Assembly (NCBI GenBank): GCA_009774395.1
Contig: VSNQ01000021.1
Location: 1-44,010, forward strand
DNA length: 44,010 nucleotides
Source: Lachnospiraceae bacterium
GTDB lineage: Bacteria > Bacillota > Clostridia > Lachnospirales > Lachnospiraceae
Reading direction: 5' to 3'
The notes beneath the pieces were generated by a model, which searched no databases, was not told the origin of the DNA, and saw only the letters and a list, made by a program, of their open reading frames with translations. Position numbers and translations under genes: made by a program. Of the stretch, positions 1-6,975 are shown piece after piece (within the stretch, counting starts at the first letter, position 1; every line of letters begins with the position of its first letter).

Positions 1-161
1 GTAAATAAGTAAAATATGTAACCAAATTAATATGTAAATGAAAGAGGCGTATGGAGCAGAGATGCAAGACATGCGCTTTTTTTAGTATAAAACAAAAATT
101 TTATTTTGGGTAGTTACAAACAGTATCTATTAAAATTAGTACATATGTGGAAAAGCATAAA

Positions 162-314
162 ATGACCAATTATATTGCAGAGTGGAATATCTTTGATTCC
201 ATGATTTATAAGACAGAGAATATTGTCACTAAAATTACATCTGGCATTAAGGACAGCAAGGATGAACTGCCTGATGCAGAGGAAATGATTACAGCTACAA
301 CAGGAAAACAATGA
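162..314 (+). CDS. Small orphan protein of the integrated element (50 aa)
   Basis: An ATG-initiated reading frame of 50 codons begins MTNYIAEWNIFD and ends at TGA. It is acidic, without membrane segments or a motif I recognise. No clear ribosome binding site precedes it. It overlaps, in a different frame, the open stretch leading into the zinc-ribbon ORF at 331-510. The two could therefore be halves of one frameshifted gene: the second frame is open from 289 and reads as a glutamine/leucine-rich helix before its first ATG. Function unknown; coding status uncertain. Confidence 0.35.
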   Translation: MTNYIAEWNIFDSMIYKTENIVTKITSGIKDSKDELPDAEEMITATTGKQ

Positions 315-330
315 GTTAAAAGAAATCCGT

Positions 331-510
331 ATGATTGGAAAGCTAATCAAGCATGGAGAAAATTATGCCTGTCCTGATTGCAGCAGGGAAATTACAAAAC
401 CTGATATTATTCAACAGGAAATTCGACTTTGTGCTGGCTGTGGGAAAAGGATTGTTTTACCTTATCAATTGTCTTATATGATATTGAAACAAGATCATAA
501 TTTGGCTTAA
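331..510 (+). CDS. Small zinc-ribbon protein of the integrated element (59 aa)
   Basis: This 59-codon frame has two CxxC knuckles, CPDC and CAGC, about 20 residues apart. That is the layout of a small zinc ribbon, and suggests a nucleic-acid-binding or phage/transposon accessory protein. The frame is open upstream to 289 with a helical, glutamine-rich lead (LQLQQENNELKEI) but no ATG, so the true N-terminus may be lost or frameshifted from the ORF at 162-314. It lies inside the element, on the same strand as the recombinase. The zinc-binding inference rests only on cysteine spacing; the cellular role is unknown. Confidence 0.45.
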   Translation: MIGKLIKHGENYACPDCSREITKPDIIQQEIRLCAGCGKRIVLPYQLSYMILKQDHNLA

Positions 511-667
511 TCTTTTTTAAGTGGCGGAAATGCCACAAGGTTTATCATCATAATGACAGACATTATTTTCTCCCCAAATTGGAATGTCCGTCACTTTAAG
601 GGGATTAATAAGAATGTGACAAGTAGTAAAGCCATACAATAAATAAAAGGGAGTGAGGGATAGTTAT

Positions 668-826
668 ATGGAAACTGCTGCAGAACAAAAATGCAAAAGT
701 ATATTTATACATAATGATAAGGAGAAAATATCGGAAGCATTTACCCTATTATGGGCACAGGTAATCAATAAAAAAGAAAATAGTCAAAATATACATATTG
801 CGCAAGCAAATACTTCTGATTTATAA
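668..826 (+). CDS. Small protein upstream of the serine recombinase (52 aa)
   Basis: A 52-codon ORF (METAAEQKCKS...) ends 40 bp before the recombinase start. A G-rich stretch (GGGAGTGAGGG, 649-659) could serve as its ribosome binding site. The central part, KEKISEAFTLLWAQVINKKE, is predicted to be one amphipathic helix. Small helical proteins in this position are common beside recombinase genes of clostridial elements. Inference only: it could be the recombination directionality factor or another accessory of the recombinase. I do not recognise a named family. Confidence 0.55.
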   Translation: METAAEQKCKSIFIHNDKEKISEAFTLLWAQVINKKENSQNIHIAQANTSDL

Positions 827-865
827 TAAATAGGAGATATTGGTTTGCTTTATTGAGAGGATAAT

Positions 866-2428
866 ATGAATGAGATTGTAGCGATTTATAGTAGGTTATC
901 TGAAGAAGATAAGGACAAACTAAACCAAGAAGACGAAAGTCGAAGCATTCAGAATCAAAAGAGTTTGTTAATAACATATGCAACAAGCCACGGCTGGGAA
1001 ATTTACAACATTTATTCTGATGATGATTATAAGGGTAGTGATAGGAATAGACCAGCATTTAAGGAACTGCTAAAGGATGCAAAAAAACGAAAATTTAATA
1101 TTGTACTCTGTAAATCTCAGTCACGTTTTACACGGGAATTAGAACTTGTGGAGAAGATAATACATGGTGATTTTGCTGAGTGGGGTATTCGCTTTGTGGG
1201 GCTTGCTGATAATGCAGATACTACAAATAAGGGGAATAAGAAGTCAAGACAAATCAATGGCTTAGTAAATGAATGGTATCTTGAGGACTTATCCGATAAT
1301 ATCAAAACGGTTCTTACAGATCATAGAACAAAAGGGCTGCACATTGGATCGTTTGCCCCCTTTGGTTATCAGAAAGACCCTAATAGTAAAGGGCATCTAA
1401 TTATTGATCCAGAAGCAGCAGCAATTGTAAGAGAAGTGTTTGAACTGTATGCTACTGGAATGGGGCGAACAGGAATTGCCAAAATATTAAATAATAAGGG
1501 AATACCAAATCCAACAGCATACAAAAAACAAAAAGGAATGCGGTACAATGGTGTTACAAAGTCATATGGTACACTTTGGCATTATTATACAATTACATCC
1601 ATATTAGAAAATGAGATGTATATTGGAAATATGGTGCAAGGAAAATACGAAAATCCCACTTATAAGAGTCGGCATAGTAAGCCAGTTCCAAAAGAACGTT
1701 GGATACGTGTAGAAGGAACACACGAACCAATTATTGAGAAAAAATTATGGGAAGATGTTCAAAAGCGTAAGCAGGAGAAAACAAAGCCAATGTGTACAGG
1801 TGAAGTAGGAATATTTGCTTCCAAAACGAAGTGTATGTATTGTGGTTATACATTGCGTTCTTGTTCTTCTAATGGCTTTCGATACTTGAAATGTCCTTGC
1901 AGAAATGTTAGCAAAGATTCCTGTAAAGGAGCATTTATTGCACAGCGTTTTTTGGAGCAGGCAGTATTAGAGGAATTTAACAGTATTATTACTAAATATT
2001 TTAATGGAGCATCAGCAGAACTGTCTATTACAAAAAAATGGGAGGAGGAAATACGAAGGATACACCGTGAAAATTCCAGTTATGAAATAAAGATAGCAAA
2101 TCTGAAAAAAGCGATTGAGCAAACTTACGTTGATAAGGCAAATGGAGTGATATCAAATGAAGAATATCTTTCGTTTAGAAGTAATTTTTCCAGCGATATT
2201 AATAAATATAATAAAATACTAGAAGAAAATGCAGTGAAATTGGAAACATTGGAAAGCGAAGGCAGGCGGAATCATTCGAGAGAGGAAATTTTAAAAAAGT
2301 ACAATAATGTTCAGAAACTGGATAGGGATATTATGGATACCTTGGTAGAATATATTGAAATTGGGCGGTGCGAAAAAAAGGTACATAGAAATGATTTGCC
2401 GCCAATTATAATACATTGGAAATTTTAG
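866..2428 (+). CDS. Large serine recombinase (site-specific integrase)
   Basis: This 520-residue protein has the three-part layout of large serine recombinases. An N-terminal resolvase domain (about 1-150) carries the catalytic serine in YSRLS, Ser12. A recombinase domain (about 155-300) contains GSFAPFGYQKDP. A zinc ribbon starting at Cys323/Cys326 (CMYC...CPC...C) is followed by a long charged coiled coil (about 395-490). Such enzymes cut attP and attB at a central dinucleotide and exchange strands by subunit rotation; excision usually needs a directionality factor. The start is ATG at 866, preceded by GAGAGG. The gene is full length and ends about 20 bp from the cotJC junction, so it is the likely agent of the insertion. 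Catalytic residues appear intact, so the element may still be mobile. Confidence 0.93.
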   Translation: MNEIVAIYSRLSEEDKDKLNQEDESRSIQNQKSLLITYATSHGWEIYNIYSDDDYKGSDRNRPAFKELLKDAKKRKFNIVLCKSQSRFTRELELVEKIIHGDFAEWGIRFVGLADNADTTNKGNKKSRQINGLVNEWYLEDLSDNIKTVLTDHRTKGLHIGSFAPFGYQKDPNSKGHLIIDPEAAAIVREVFELYATGMGRTGIAKILNNKGIPNPTAYKKQKGMRYNGVTKSYGTLWHYYTITSILENEMYIGNMVQGKYENPTYKSRHSKPVPKERWIRVEGTHEPIIEKKLWEDVQKRKQEKTKPMCTGEVGIFASKTKCMYCGYTLRSCSSNGFRYLKCPCRNVSKDSCKGAFIAQRFLEQAVLEEFNSIITKYFNGASAELSITKKWEEEIRRIHRENSSYEIKIANLKKAIEQTYVDKANGVISNEEYLSFRSNFSSDINKYNKILEENAVKLETLESEGRRNHSREEILKKYNNVQKLDRDIMDTLVEYIEIGRCEKKVHRNDLPPIIIHWKF

Positions 2429-2437
2429 TTGTGTTTA

Positions 2438-2857
2438 TCAATGTGGAGCATCTGCTGCCATATCCTCCATCAAATCCGTAATAACATCTCCCTTTGACTG
2501 GAATTCACAGGCATTAAATGGGATTCCGCCTGCTGCTTGCGGCCATAGTGCCAGAGTATGGTCAACATAGTATTTGTCAAAACCAGATTCCTTAATTTGC
2601 TCTGGGGTTAAATCTCTAGTAAGCTGGTAAACGATTGCACAGATCATTTCGAAATGTGCAAGTTCTTCCGTACCTATATCGGTTAATACACCTGTTACGG
2701 TATTGAATGGCATAGTATATCTTTGCGCAAGATAACGCATGGAAGCACTGAGTTCTCCGTCAGGCCCGCCATATTGTGTGATAATTACCTGCGCAATTTC
2801 GGGATTGGTTTGTGTAATTTTTACTGGAAATTGTAATCTTTTTTCATAATTCCACAT
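2438..2857 (-). pseudogene. cotJC: Spore coat protein CotJC, C-terminally truncated by the element
   Basis: The 139 codons match CotJC, a manganese-catalase-like spore-coat protein, from the start (MWNYEKRLQFPVKI) through the conserved ferritin-like region (LTDIGTEELAHFEM, YVDHTLALWPQAAGGIPF). Family members have about 190 residues and continue after EDIAAEEKARATY. Here the frame reads EDMAAD, then APH and a stop, so about 50 residues, including part of the metal-binding four-helix bundle, are missing. The loss point is about 20 bp from the recombinase stop at 2428. ATG at 2857 directly abuts the cotJB stop. The missing part should lie beyond the left edge. Either the gene is dead or it is restored by excision during sporulation. 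Confidence 0.88.
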
Positions 2858-3148
2858 TTAATGATACCCCCTTTCCCAAGGCCAGTCCTGCAAAGCCCAT
2901 TTCCATTCGCGGTCGTTGTTATCAAGACAGTTGAGCACGATAGGACCATATTTTTCCGTGTATTCTCTGACCAAAGCGGTTTTGAGGTTATTGTACTGAC
3001 GGAAGGCTTCGATTGCCTGCTGGTCATAAGGGTGTGTATCCAGATAAAGGTTTAAGTCTTTCAATACGAAATCAACCTTACCGATTTCCATTAATAGGCG
3101 TTTCCTGTCGGAACAGGAGTCCATGCATGTATTACATCCCATATTCAT
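2858..3148 (-). CDS. cotJB: Spore coat protein CotJB
   Basis: This is a small, acidic, tryptophan-rich spore-coat component of the CotJ complex. The C-terminal EWKWALQDWPWERGYH and the central LNLYLDTHPYDQQAI are typical of CotJB. I chose the ATG at 3148 because it overlaps the cotJA stop as ATGA and has AAGGAG nine bases upstream. An ATG at 3157 sits immediately after the Shine-Dalgarno sequence and is less likely. That gives 96 residues. It is the middle gene of cotJA-cotJB-cotJC on the minus strand. In Bacillus subtilis cotJ is made in the mother cell under SigE and its products enter the spore coat. The N-terminus has a cluster of cysteines (CNTCMDSC). Confidence 0.9.
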   Translation of the reverse strand: MNMGCNTCMDSCSDRKRLLMEIGKVDFVLKDLNLYLDTHPYDQQAIEAFRQYNNLKTALVREYTEKYGPIVLNCLDNNDREWKWALQDWPWERGYH

Positions 3149-3327
3149 ACTCTGCATCTCCTTCCCATAAACGGTTTGTTTAATTCAGGGAAAATTGTGC
3201 CTGTTTTGTAGGCTTCATCAAGGTTTTCGTACATATTGCAATTTCGCTGCCAAGGTACATAAGCCATTGCAACTGGAAATTGCTCCATATAAGGCATTTG
3301 CATTTGCGGCATCGTCCATTCCTGCAT
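3145..3327 (-). CDS. cotJA: Spore coat-associated protein CotJA
   Basis: First gene of the cotJ operon, 60 residues. The core VAMAYVPWQ...YENLDEAYKTGTIFPELNKPF is characteristic of CotJA, a mother-cell protein that accompanies CotJC into the spore coat. ATG at 3327 follows a good ribosome binding site (AAGGAGCAAG). The preceding N-terminus is methionine/proline/glutamine rich. The stop overlaps cotJB by four bases, which implies translational coupling. I could not point to a convincing SigE promoter in the 160-bp gap shared with the divergent nitroreductase gene. Confidence 0.9.
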   Translation of the reverse strand: MQEWTMPQMQMPYMEQFPVAMAYVPWQRNCNMYENLDEAYKTGTIFPELNKPFMGRRCRV

Positions 3328-3491
3328 AAATTTCTTGCTCCTTGTTATTTTTTCGTAGTTATTAACATATTATGTAAGTTGTGGGTTTTGGTTCCTGTTT
3401 GTAGTTTTTTGTTGGTTCAATAATATTTTTAGCTAAATTATTTTCAAACGATTGATTGGTATGTGTGCAAGAACATACGAGGAGGATAGCA

Positions 3492-4085
3492 ATGATTCAA
3501 GCAATTACTAAGCGGCGAAGTATTCGCAAATTTAAGGAAAATCCGGTTTCATATACAATGATTGAAGAAATTTTAAAGGCTGGAATATTGGCACCGTCTG
3601 CGAAAAACCGCCAGCCATGGCGGTTTATTGTAGCAGCAGGAAAAGCAAAAGAGGAATTGTTATGTGCAATGCGAGAAGGATTGGAACGAGAAAAGCACAT
3701 GCCGCTGTTGCCAGAAAATGCAGTCTATTTGCAAGATGCAGAGCATACGGCGGATATTATGGAACAAGCACCTGTAATTATCTTAATTGTAAATCCAATG
3801 GGAATTAAAATTGGGCAAAATTTAACAGCAGAACAGCATGTTTTTGAATTGTGTAATGCACAATCCATTGGTGCAGCAATAGAAAATATGACATTAACAG
3901 CAACAGAACTTGGGCTTGGAAGTCTATGGATATGCAATACCTATTTTGCACAATATGAGTTAAATAAATGGGCAAAAATAGATGGAGAAGTATGTGCAGC
4001 ATTGGCACTGGGATATGCAGATGAATCCCCTGCTTCCAGACCACGTAGCAAGCTTGAATCTATTGTGCAATGGAGAATTTTATAA
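3492..4085 (+). CDS. Nitroreductase family protein (FMN-dependent)
   Basis: The protein has 197 residues from the ATG at 3492, which has GAGGAGG ten bases upstream; in-frame upstream codons lack such a site. The N-terminal RRSIRKF and APSAKNRQPWRF are the FMN-phosphate and flavin-contact motifs of nitroreductases, and the C-terminal LALGYADESPASRPR is also typical. These dimeric cytoplasmic flavoproteins reduce nitro compounds, quinones or related electrophiles with NAD(P)H. The natural substrate cannot be read from sequence. It is transcribed divergently from cotJ and stands alone. A 3' inverted repeat (ACTCACG 4103-4109, CGTGAGT 4149-4155) follows it. Confidence 0.88.
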   Translation: MIQAITKRRSIRKFKENPVSYTMIEEILKAGILAPSAKNRQPWRFIVAAGKAKEELLCAMREGLEREKHMPLLPENAVYLQDAEHTADIMEQAPVIILIVNPMGIKIGQNLTAEQHVFELCNAQSIGAAIENMTLTATELGLGSLWICNTYFAQYELNKWAKIDGEVCAALALGYADESPASRPRSKLESIVQWRIL

Positions 4086-4131
4086 AATTTGCTAAATTAC
4101 CGACTCACGAGTGGAAAGCATCGTGTATATG

Positions 4132-4160
4132 TTGCAAATTTGCACATGCGTGAGTATAAT
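4132..4160 (+). promoter_or_regulatory. Candidate SigA promoter of the HAM1-like gene
   Basis: TTGCAA (4132-4137), a 17-bp spacer and a perfect TATAAT (4155-4160) lie 80 bp before the gene at 4241. The site sits inside a palindromic region (ACTCACG...CGTGAGT). Confidence 0.45.
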
Positions 4161-4240
4161 ATCAGTGGGAAGAAATAAAAATCTAAAAGACAAATAACAA
4201 GAGAAAAATCACTTGACAATATAGGGAGGTAAATTTCTAA

Positions 4241-4849
4241 ATGAAGATACTATATGGAACAGGCAACCCAGCAAAATTGCAAGCAATGCGTGCAAATCTA
4301 AGCAAATTAGATATTGAGATTATTGGGCTAAAAGATATGGAGGGCGAAATTCTGAATGCGCCAGAAGATGGAAAAACGCCGCTTGAAAATGCGCGTCAGA
4401 AAGCATGGACATATTTTCACTATTATCAAATTCCTGTGTTTTCTTGTGATTCTGGTCTTTACATAGAAGGGATTCCAGATGAATTGCAGCCAGGGGTACA
4501 TGTGCGGACAGTACATGGAAAAACGTTAACGGATGATGAAATGCGGGATTATTATAGTGGTTTGGCTGCAAAGTACGGCGATTTAACGGCGCAGTATATC
4601 AATGCAATCTGTTTAATTATAGATGAAACACATGTATATGAGTCAATGGATGAGAGTTTGTTCGGTGAAAAATTTTTAATTACAAGCAAGCCGCATAGCA
4701 GTATCCGAAGACCAGGTTTTCCAATAGATAGTTTGTCAAAGGATATTGCAAGCGGTAAGTATTATTATGACTTAGAGCAGGGAAATGTGGATAAGCTGGT
4801 AGAATATCCCGGGTTTGCAGTATTGTTTCAAAAATGGGGGATTTGTTGA
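4241..4849 (+). CDS. HAM1/RdgB-like non-canonical purine NTP pyrophosphatase
   Basis: This 202-residue protein begins MKILYGTGNPAKLQAM, the nucleotide-binding start of the HAM1 family. It carries ENARQKA (about 50-56) and SCDSGLYI (about 68-75) and has a PGVHVRTVHGK equivalent of the family's GPGVYSARY region. Family members hydrolyse ITP, dITP and XTP to monophosphates and so keep deaminated purines out of nucleic acids. It is divergent: the usual FGYDPIF segment is not recognisable, and PHSSIRRPGFPID occupies about that place, so substrate preference may differ. ATG at 4241 has GGGAGG upstream. It appears monocistronic, followed by an inverted-repeat element and the tyrS promoter. Confidence 0.75.
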   Translation: MKILYGTGNPAKLQAMRANLSKLDIEIIGLKDMEGEILNAPEDGKTPLENARQKAWTYFHYYQIPVFSCDSGLYIEGIPDELQPGVHVRTVHGKTLTDDEMRDYYSGLAAKYGDLTAQYINAICLIIDETHVYESMDESLFGEKFLITSKPHSSIRRPGFPIDSLSKDIASGKYYYDLEQGNVDKLVEYPGFAVLFQKWGIC

Positions 4850-4908
4850 TAAATTTGCAAAGAAAGAGAGCGCCGCGCCAAATGCATTACTCTTTTCTTT
4901 ATAATAAA

Positions 4909-5033
4909 ATGATTAGCCCGTCAAAAGGGTATTTTTCAAAAGAATGGTACAATATATTGTGATTTGGACAAATATTCATATTCTATATATTGTGGTCATT
5001 TTTCTTAATTAACCCTTTTGACGCTTTAATCAT
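4909..5033. repeat. 125-bp inverted-repeat element (MITE-like) before the tyrS promoter
   Basis: The 22-bp ends, ATGATTAGCCCG... at 4909-4930 and its complement at 5012-5033, match at 19 of 22 positions. The innermost 12 (CGTCAAAAGGGT) are perfect. About 80 A/T-rich bases without a reading frame separate them. No clear target duplication is visible. The right end lies 12 bp from the -35 box of tyrS. It could be a miniature inverted-repeat transposable element or a large hairpin. Confidence 0.5.
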
Positions 5034-5045
5034 AAAATTTTATAA

Positions 5046-5074
5046 TTGACAAAGTCTGTAAAAATGGTTATAAT
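5046..5074 (+). promoter_or_regulatory. SigA promoter of the tyrS T-box leader
   Basis: A consensus TTGACA (5046-5051), a 17-bp spacer and TATAAT (5069-5074) precede the T-box leader. Transcription would start near 5081. Confidence 0.8.
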
Positions 5075-5091
5075 CGTTTCATATAAGAAAG

Positions 5092-5415
5092 GCAATGAAA
5101 AGAATAAGTAGCTTCCTTGGGAACTTACAGAAAGCAGCCGGATGATGAGAGGCGCAAGGGAAATTGGAAGTGAATACCTCTTGGAGCTGCGCACCGAAAG
5201 GATGAAAGCGGACTGCTTGTCAGGGAATATGAAAAGCGCTTTTGCATCAGTGAAGTAGGCTGCGACGGAACCCCGAACGTTATATTGGGAGAGTATCAAA
5301 TACGTACTGTATTTCGTACTTGCGAAGGCGTAATGTGTGAGCATTGCGTGAATAAAGGTGGTAACACGTGGTATTTACTTCGTCCTTTGATTCTATTCAA
5401 GGACGAGATTTTTTT
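5092..5415 (+). promoter_or_regulatory. Tyrosine T-box riboswitch leader with terminator
   Basis: The leader between promoter and tyrS shows T-box hallmarks. In Stem I the specifier loop GAATACC places a UAC (Tyr) codon at 5175-5177. The T-box sequence AAGGTGGTAACACG (5355-5368), which pairs with the uncharged tRNA 3' end, is close to the consensus. A terminator follows, with stem 5381-5390 / 5397-5405 and T-run 5409-5415. By family knowledge, uncharged tRNA-Tyr stabilises the antiterminator and turns on tyrS. The specifier matches the downstream gene exactly. Confidence 0.93.
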
Positions 5416-5464
5416 GTCCTTGGAACGAAACGAAAAATTTGATTTGTAAAAAGGAGAGAAGACA

Positions 5465-6685
5465 ATGCAACTGTATGATGAATTAATTGCAAGAGGGTTG
5501 ATTGCCCAAGTAACAGATGAAAATGAAATTCGAGAGTTAATCAATAATGGGAAAGCAGTATTTTATATTGGATTTGACCCAACTGCGGACAGTCTTCATG
5601 TAGGGCACTTTATGGCGCTTTGCTTGATGAAGCGCTTGCAAATGGCAGGAAATAAGCCAATAGCGCTGCTTGGCGGCGGTACAGGTATGATTGGCGATCC
5701 ATCTGGTAAAACAGATATGCGCAAGATGCTGACCAAAGAAGATATTGACCACAATATTGCCTGCTTTCAAAAGCAGATGAGCCGTTTTATTGAGTTTGGC
5801 GAGGATAAGGCGATTATGGTAAATAACGCCGATTGGCTTTTAAATCTAAACTATGTAGAACTGCTGCGTGAAGTGGGACCGCATTTTAGTGTGAACAGAA
5901 TGCTGACTGCAGAGTGTTACAAACAGCGCATGGAACGTGGGCTGAGTTTCCTTGAGTTTAATTATATGATTATGCAAAGCTATGATTTTATGGAATTGTT
6001 CCAAAGATATGGCTGTAATATGCAGTTTGGCGGTGATGACCAGTGGAGCAATATGCTTGGCGGTACGGAACTAATCCGCCGAAAACTTGGAAAAGATGCC
6101 TATGCAATGACCATTAATCTTCTTTTAAATTCTGAGGGAAAGAAGATGGGAAAAACCGAATCTGGCGCAGTCTGGCTTGATCCGGATAAAACGTCGCCGT
6201 ATGAGTTTTTCCAATACTGGCGGAATGTATCGGATGCGGATGTTATTAAGTGTCTGAAAATGCTGACATTTTTACCAATTGAGGAAATCAAGGAAATGGA
6301 AAGCTGGCAGGGCAGCGAATTAAATAAGGCAAAGGAAATTCTTGCATTTGAATTAACACAGCTTGTACATGGCACAGAGGAGGCAGATAAAGCAAAAGAA
6401 GCATCAGCGGCATTGTTTGCAGGTGGCGGAAATCTTGAAAATATGCCTAAAACGGTGTTGACGGAGGAAGATTTTACAGAGGGAAGTATTGATATTCTTT
6501 CTATATTGGTAAAAGCAGGTATGACAGCTTCAAAATCCGAAGCAAGGCGCGCTGTGGAACAAGGCGGTGTTTCTGTAAACGGTGAGAAAGTAACAGATGT
6601 AAAAGCAGCATTTACACAAGCTGATTTTCAGCAGGAATTTATATTGAAAAAGGGGAAGAAAAGTTTCCAGAAGATTTGTATGTAA
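5465..6685 (+). CDS. tyrS: Tyrosyl-tRNA synthetase
   Basis: This 406-residue class I synthetase charges tRNA-Tyr with tyrosine. The HIGH-type signature HVGH (45-48) follows the tyrosine-pocket region YIGFDPTADSL. FGGDDQWSN is present, and KKMGKTESG is the KMSKS loop. A C-terminal S4 RNA-binding domain (about 345-400, SKSEARRAVEQGGVSVNG) completes the usual bacterial length. ATG at 5465 follows AAAAGGAGAG. Expression is controlled by the tyrosine T-box directly upstream. No gene is co-transcribed; the 3' side carries tandem and inverted repeats. Confidence 0.97.
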   Translation: MQLYDELIARGLIAQVTDENEIRELINNGKAVFYIGFDPTADSLHVGHFMALCLMKRLQMAGNKPIALLGGGTGMIGDPSGKTDMRKMLTKEDIDHNIACFQKQMSRFIEFGEDKAIMVNNADWLLNLNYVELLREVGPHFSVNRMLTAECYKQRMERGLSFLEFNYMIMQSYDFMELFQRYGCNMQFGGDDQWSNMLGGTELIRRKLGKDAYAMTINLLLNSEGKKMGKTESGAVWLDPDKTSPYEFFQYWRNVSDADVIKCLKMLTFLPIEEIKEMESWQGSELNKAKEILAFELTQLVHGTEEADKAKEASAALFAGGGNLENMPKTVLTEEDFTEGSIDILSILVKAGMTASKSEARRAVEQGGVSVNGEKVTDVKAAFTQADFQQEFILKKGKKSFQKICM

Positions 6686-6705
6686 AGGTTAGAGAAAATA
6701 CGATA

Positions 6706-6750
6706 GAAAACTAGAGAAAAGAAAACTAGAGAAAAGAAAACTAGAGATAG
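6706..6750. repeat. Three tandem 15-bp units after tyrS
   Basis: Units begin at 6706, 6721 and 6736. The first two are identical (GAAAACTAGAGAAAA) and the third differs at its last bases. A partial unit precedes them. This is a non-coding purine-rich minisatellite. Confidence 0.85.
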
Positions 6751-6779
6751 ATTGTTTATAATAACAAATATTAAGAGCA

Positions 6780-6883
6780 GGGCTGTCGCATTAGGGATAA
6801 TGTATACAACTAGATTTTGTATTATCAAAGCTTCGAAACGGTTAAGAAATAACTTTTAAATAGTTCCTTATTGCGACAGCCCC
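6780..6883. repeat. 104-bp inverted-repeat element with GGGCTGTCGCA ends
   Basis: GGGCTGTCGCA at 6780-6790 is the exact complement of 6872-6882. The left arm continues into AATGTATACAA. The same ends (GGGGCTGTCACATTA and AATGTATACAA on the opposite strand) recur at the right boundary of the element at 41293-41549, so this is a dispersed family. There is no reading frame inside. It is probably a MITE derived from an insertion sequence; the parent family cannot be named from this window. Confidence 0.6.
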
Positions 6884-6885
6884 TA

Positions 6886-6949
6886 AGATTTTTCGAGTTC
6901 AGCCTATATTGTGTAAGCGGAAATATGTGCTGTGCAGAAAGAAAAATCT
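6886..6949. repeat. Dispersed palindromic repeat, copy A
   Basis: The segment folds on itself (AGATTTTT...AAAAATCT with inner arms). It matches the better-preserved copy at 10655-10724, sharing the loop core TGTRTAAGCGG and the flank GTGCTGTRCAGAAAG. It sits 3' of the minus-strand regulator gene at 6976-7818. Confidence 0.7.
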
Positions 6950-6975
6950 AATATTTTAGAAACTTTCATTCTTAT

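Larger units (their letters stand above)
1..2450. mobile_element. Right part of an integrated element carried by a large serine recombinase, inserted in cotJC
   Basis: The segment from the left edge to about 2450 holds small orphan ORFs and a large serine recombinase. It ends where a minus-strand cotJC reading frame loses similarity to its family. The recombinase stop codon (2426-2428) is about 20 bp from that junction, as expected for an integrase beside an attachment site. The left end and the missing C-terminal third of cotJC should lie upstream of position 1, so the element's size and full content cannot be seen. Only one junction is available, so the core dinucleotide and attL/attR cannot be defined. 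Between the small ORFs I see only a short GTGGC/GCCAC hairpin near 521-537. Alternatively this is a decayed prophage or transposon remnant. Confidence 0.7.

Noticed and set aside
114..350. 78-codon minus-strand frame in the integrated element
   Set aside because: It lies antisense to the two small plus-strand frames, has no ribosome binding site, and shows random cysteine/phenylalanine-rich composition.
3345..3400. SigE promoter for cotJ (CATAATAT on the minus strand)
   Set aside because: The -10-like match lacks an acceptable -35 at the right distance, so it was not listed as a feature.
3456..3491. Upstream extension of the nitroreductase (MVCVQEHTRRIA)
   Set aside because: The family starts at IQAITKRRSIRKF, and GAGGAGG directly precedes the ATG at 3492.
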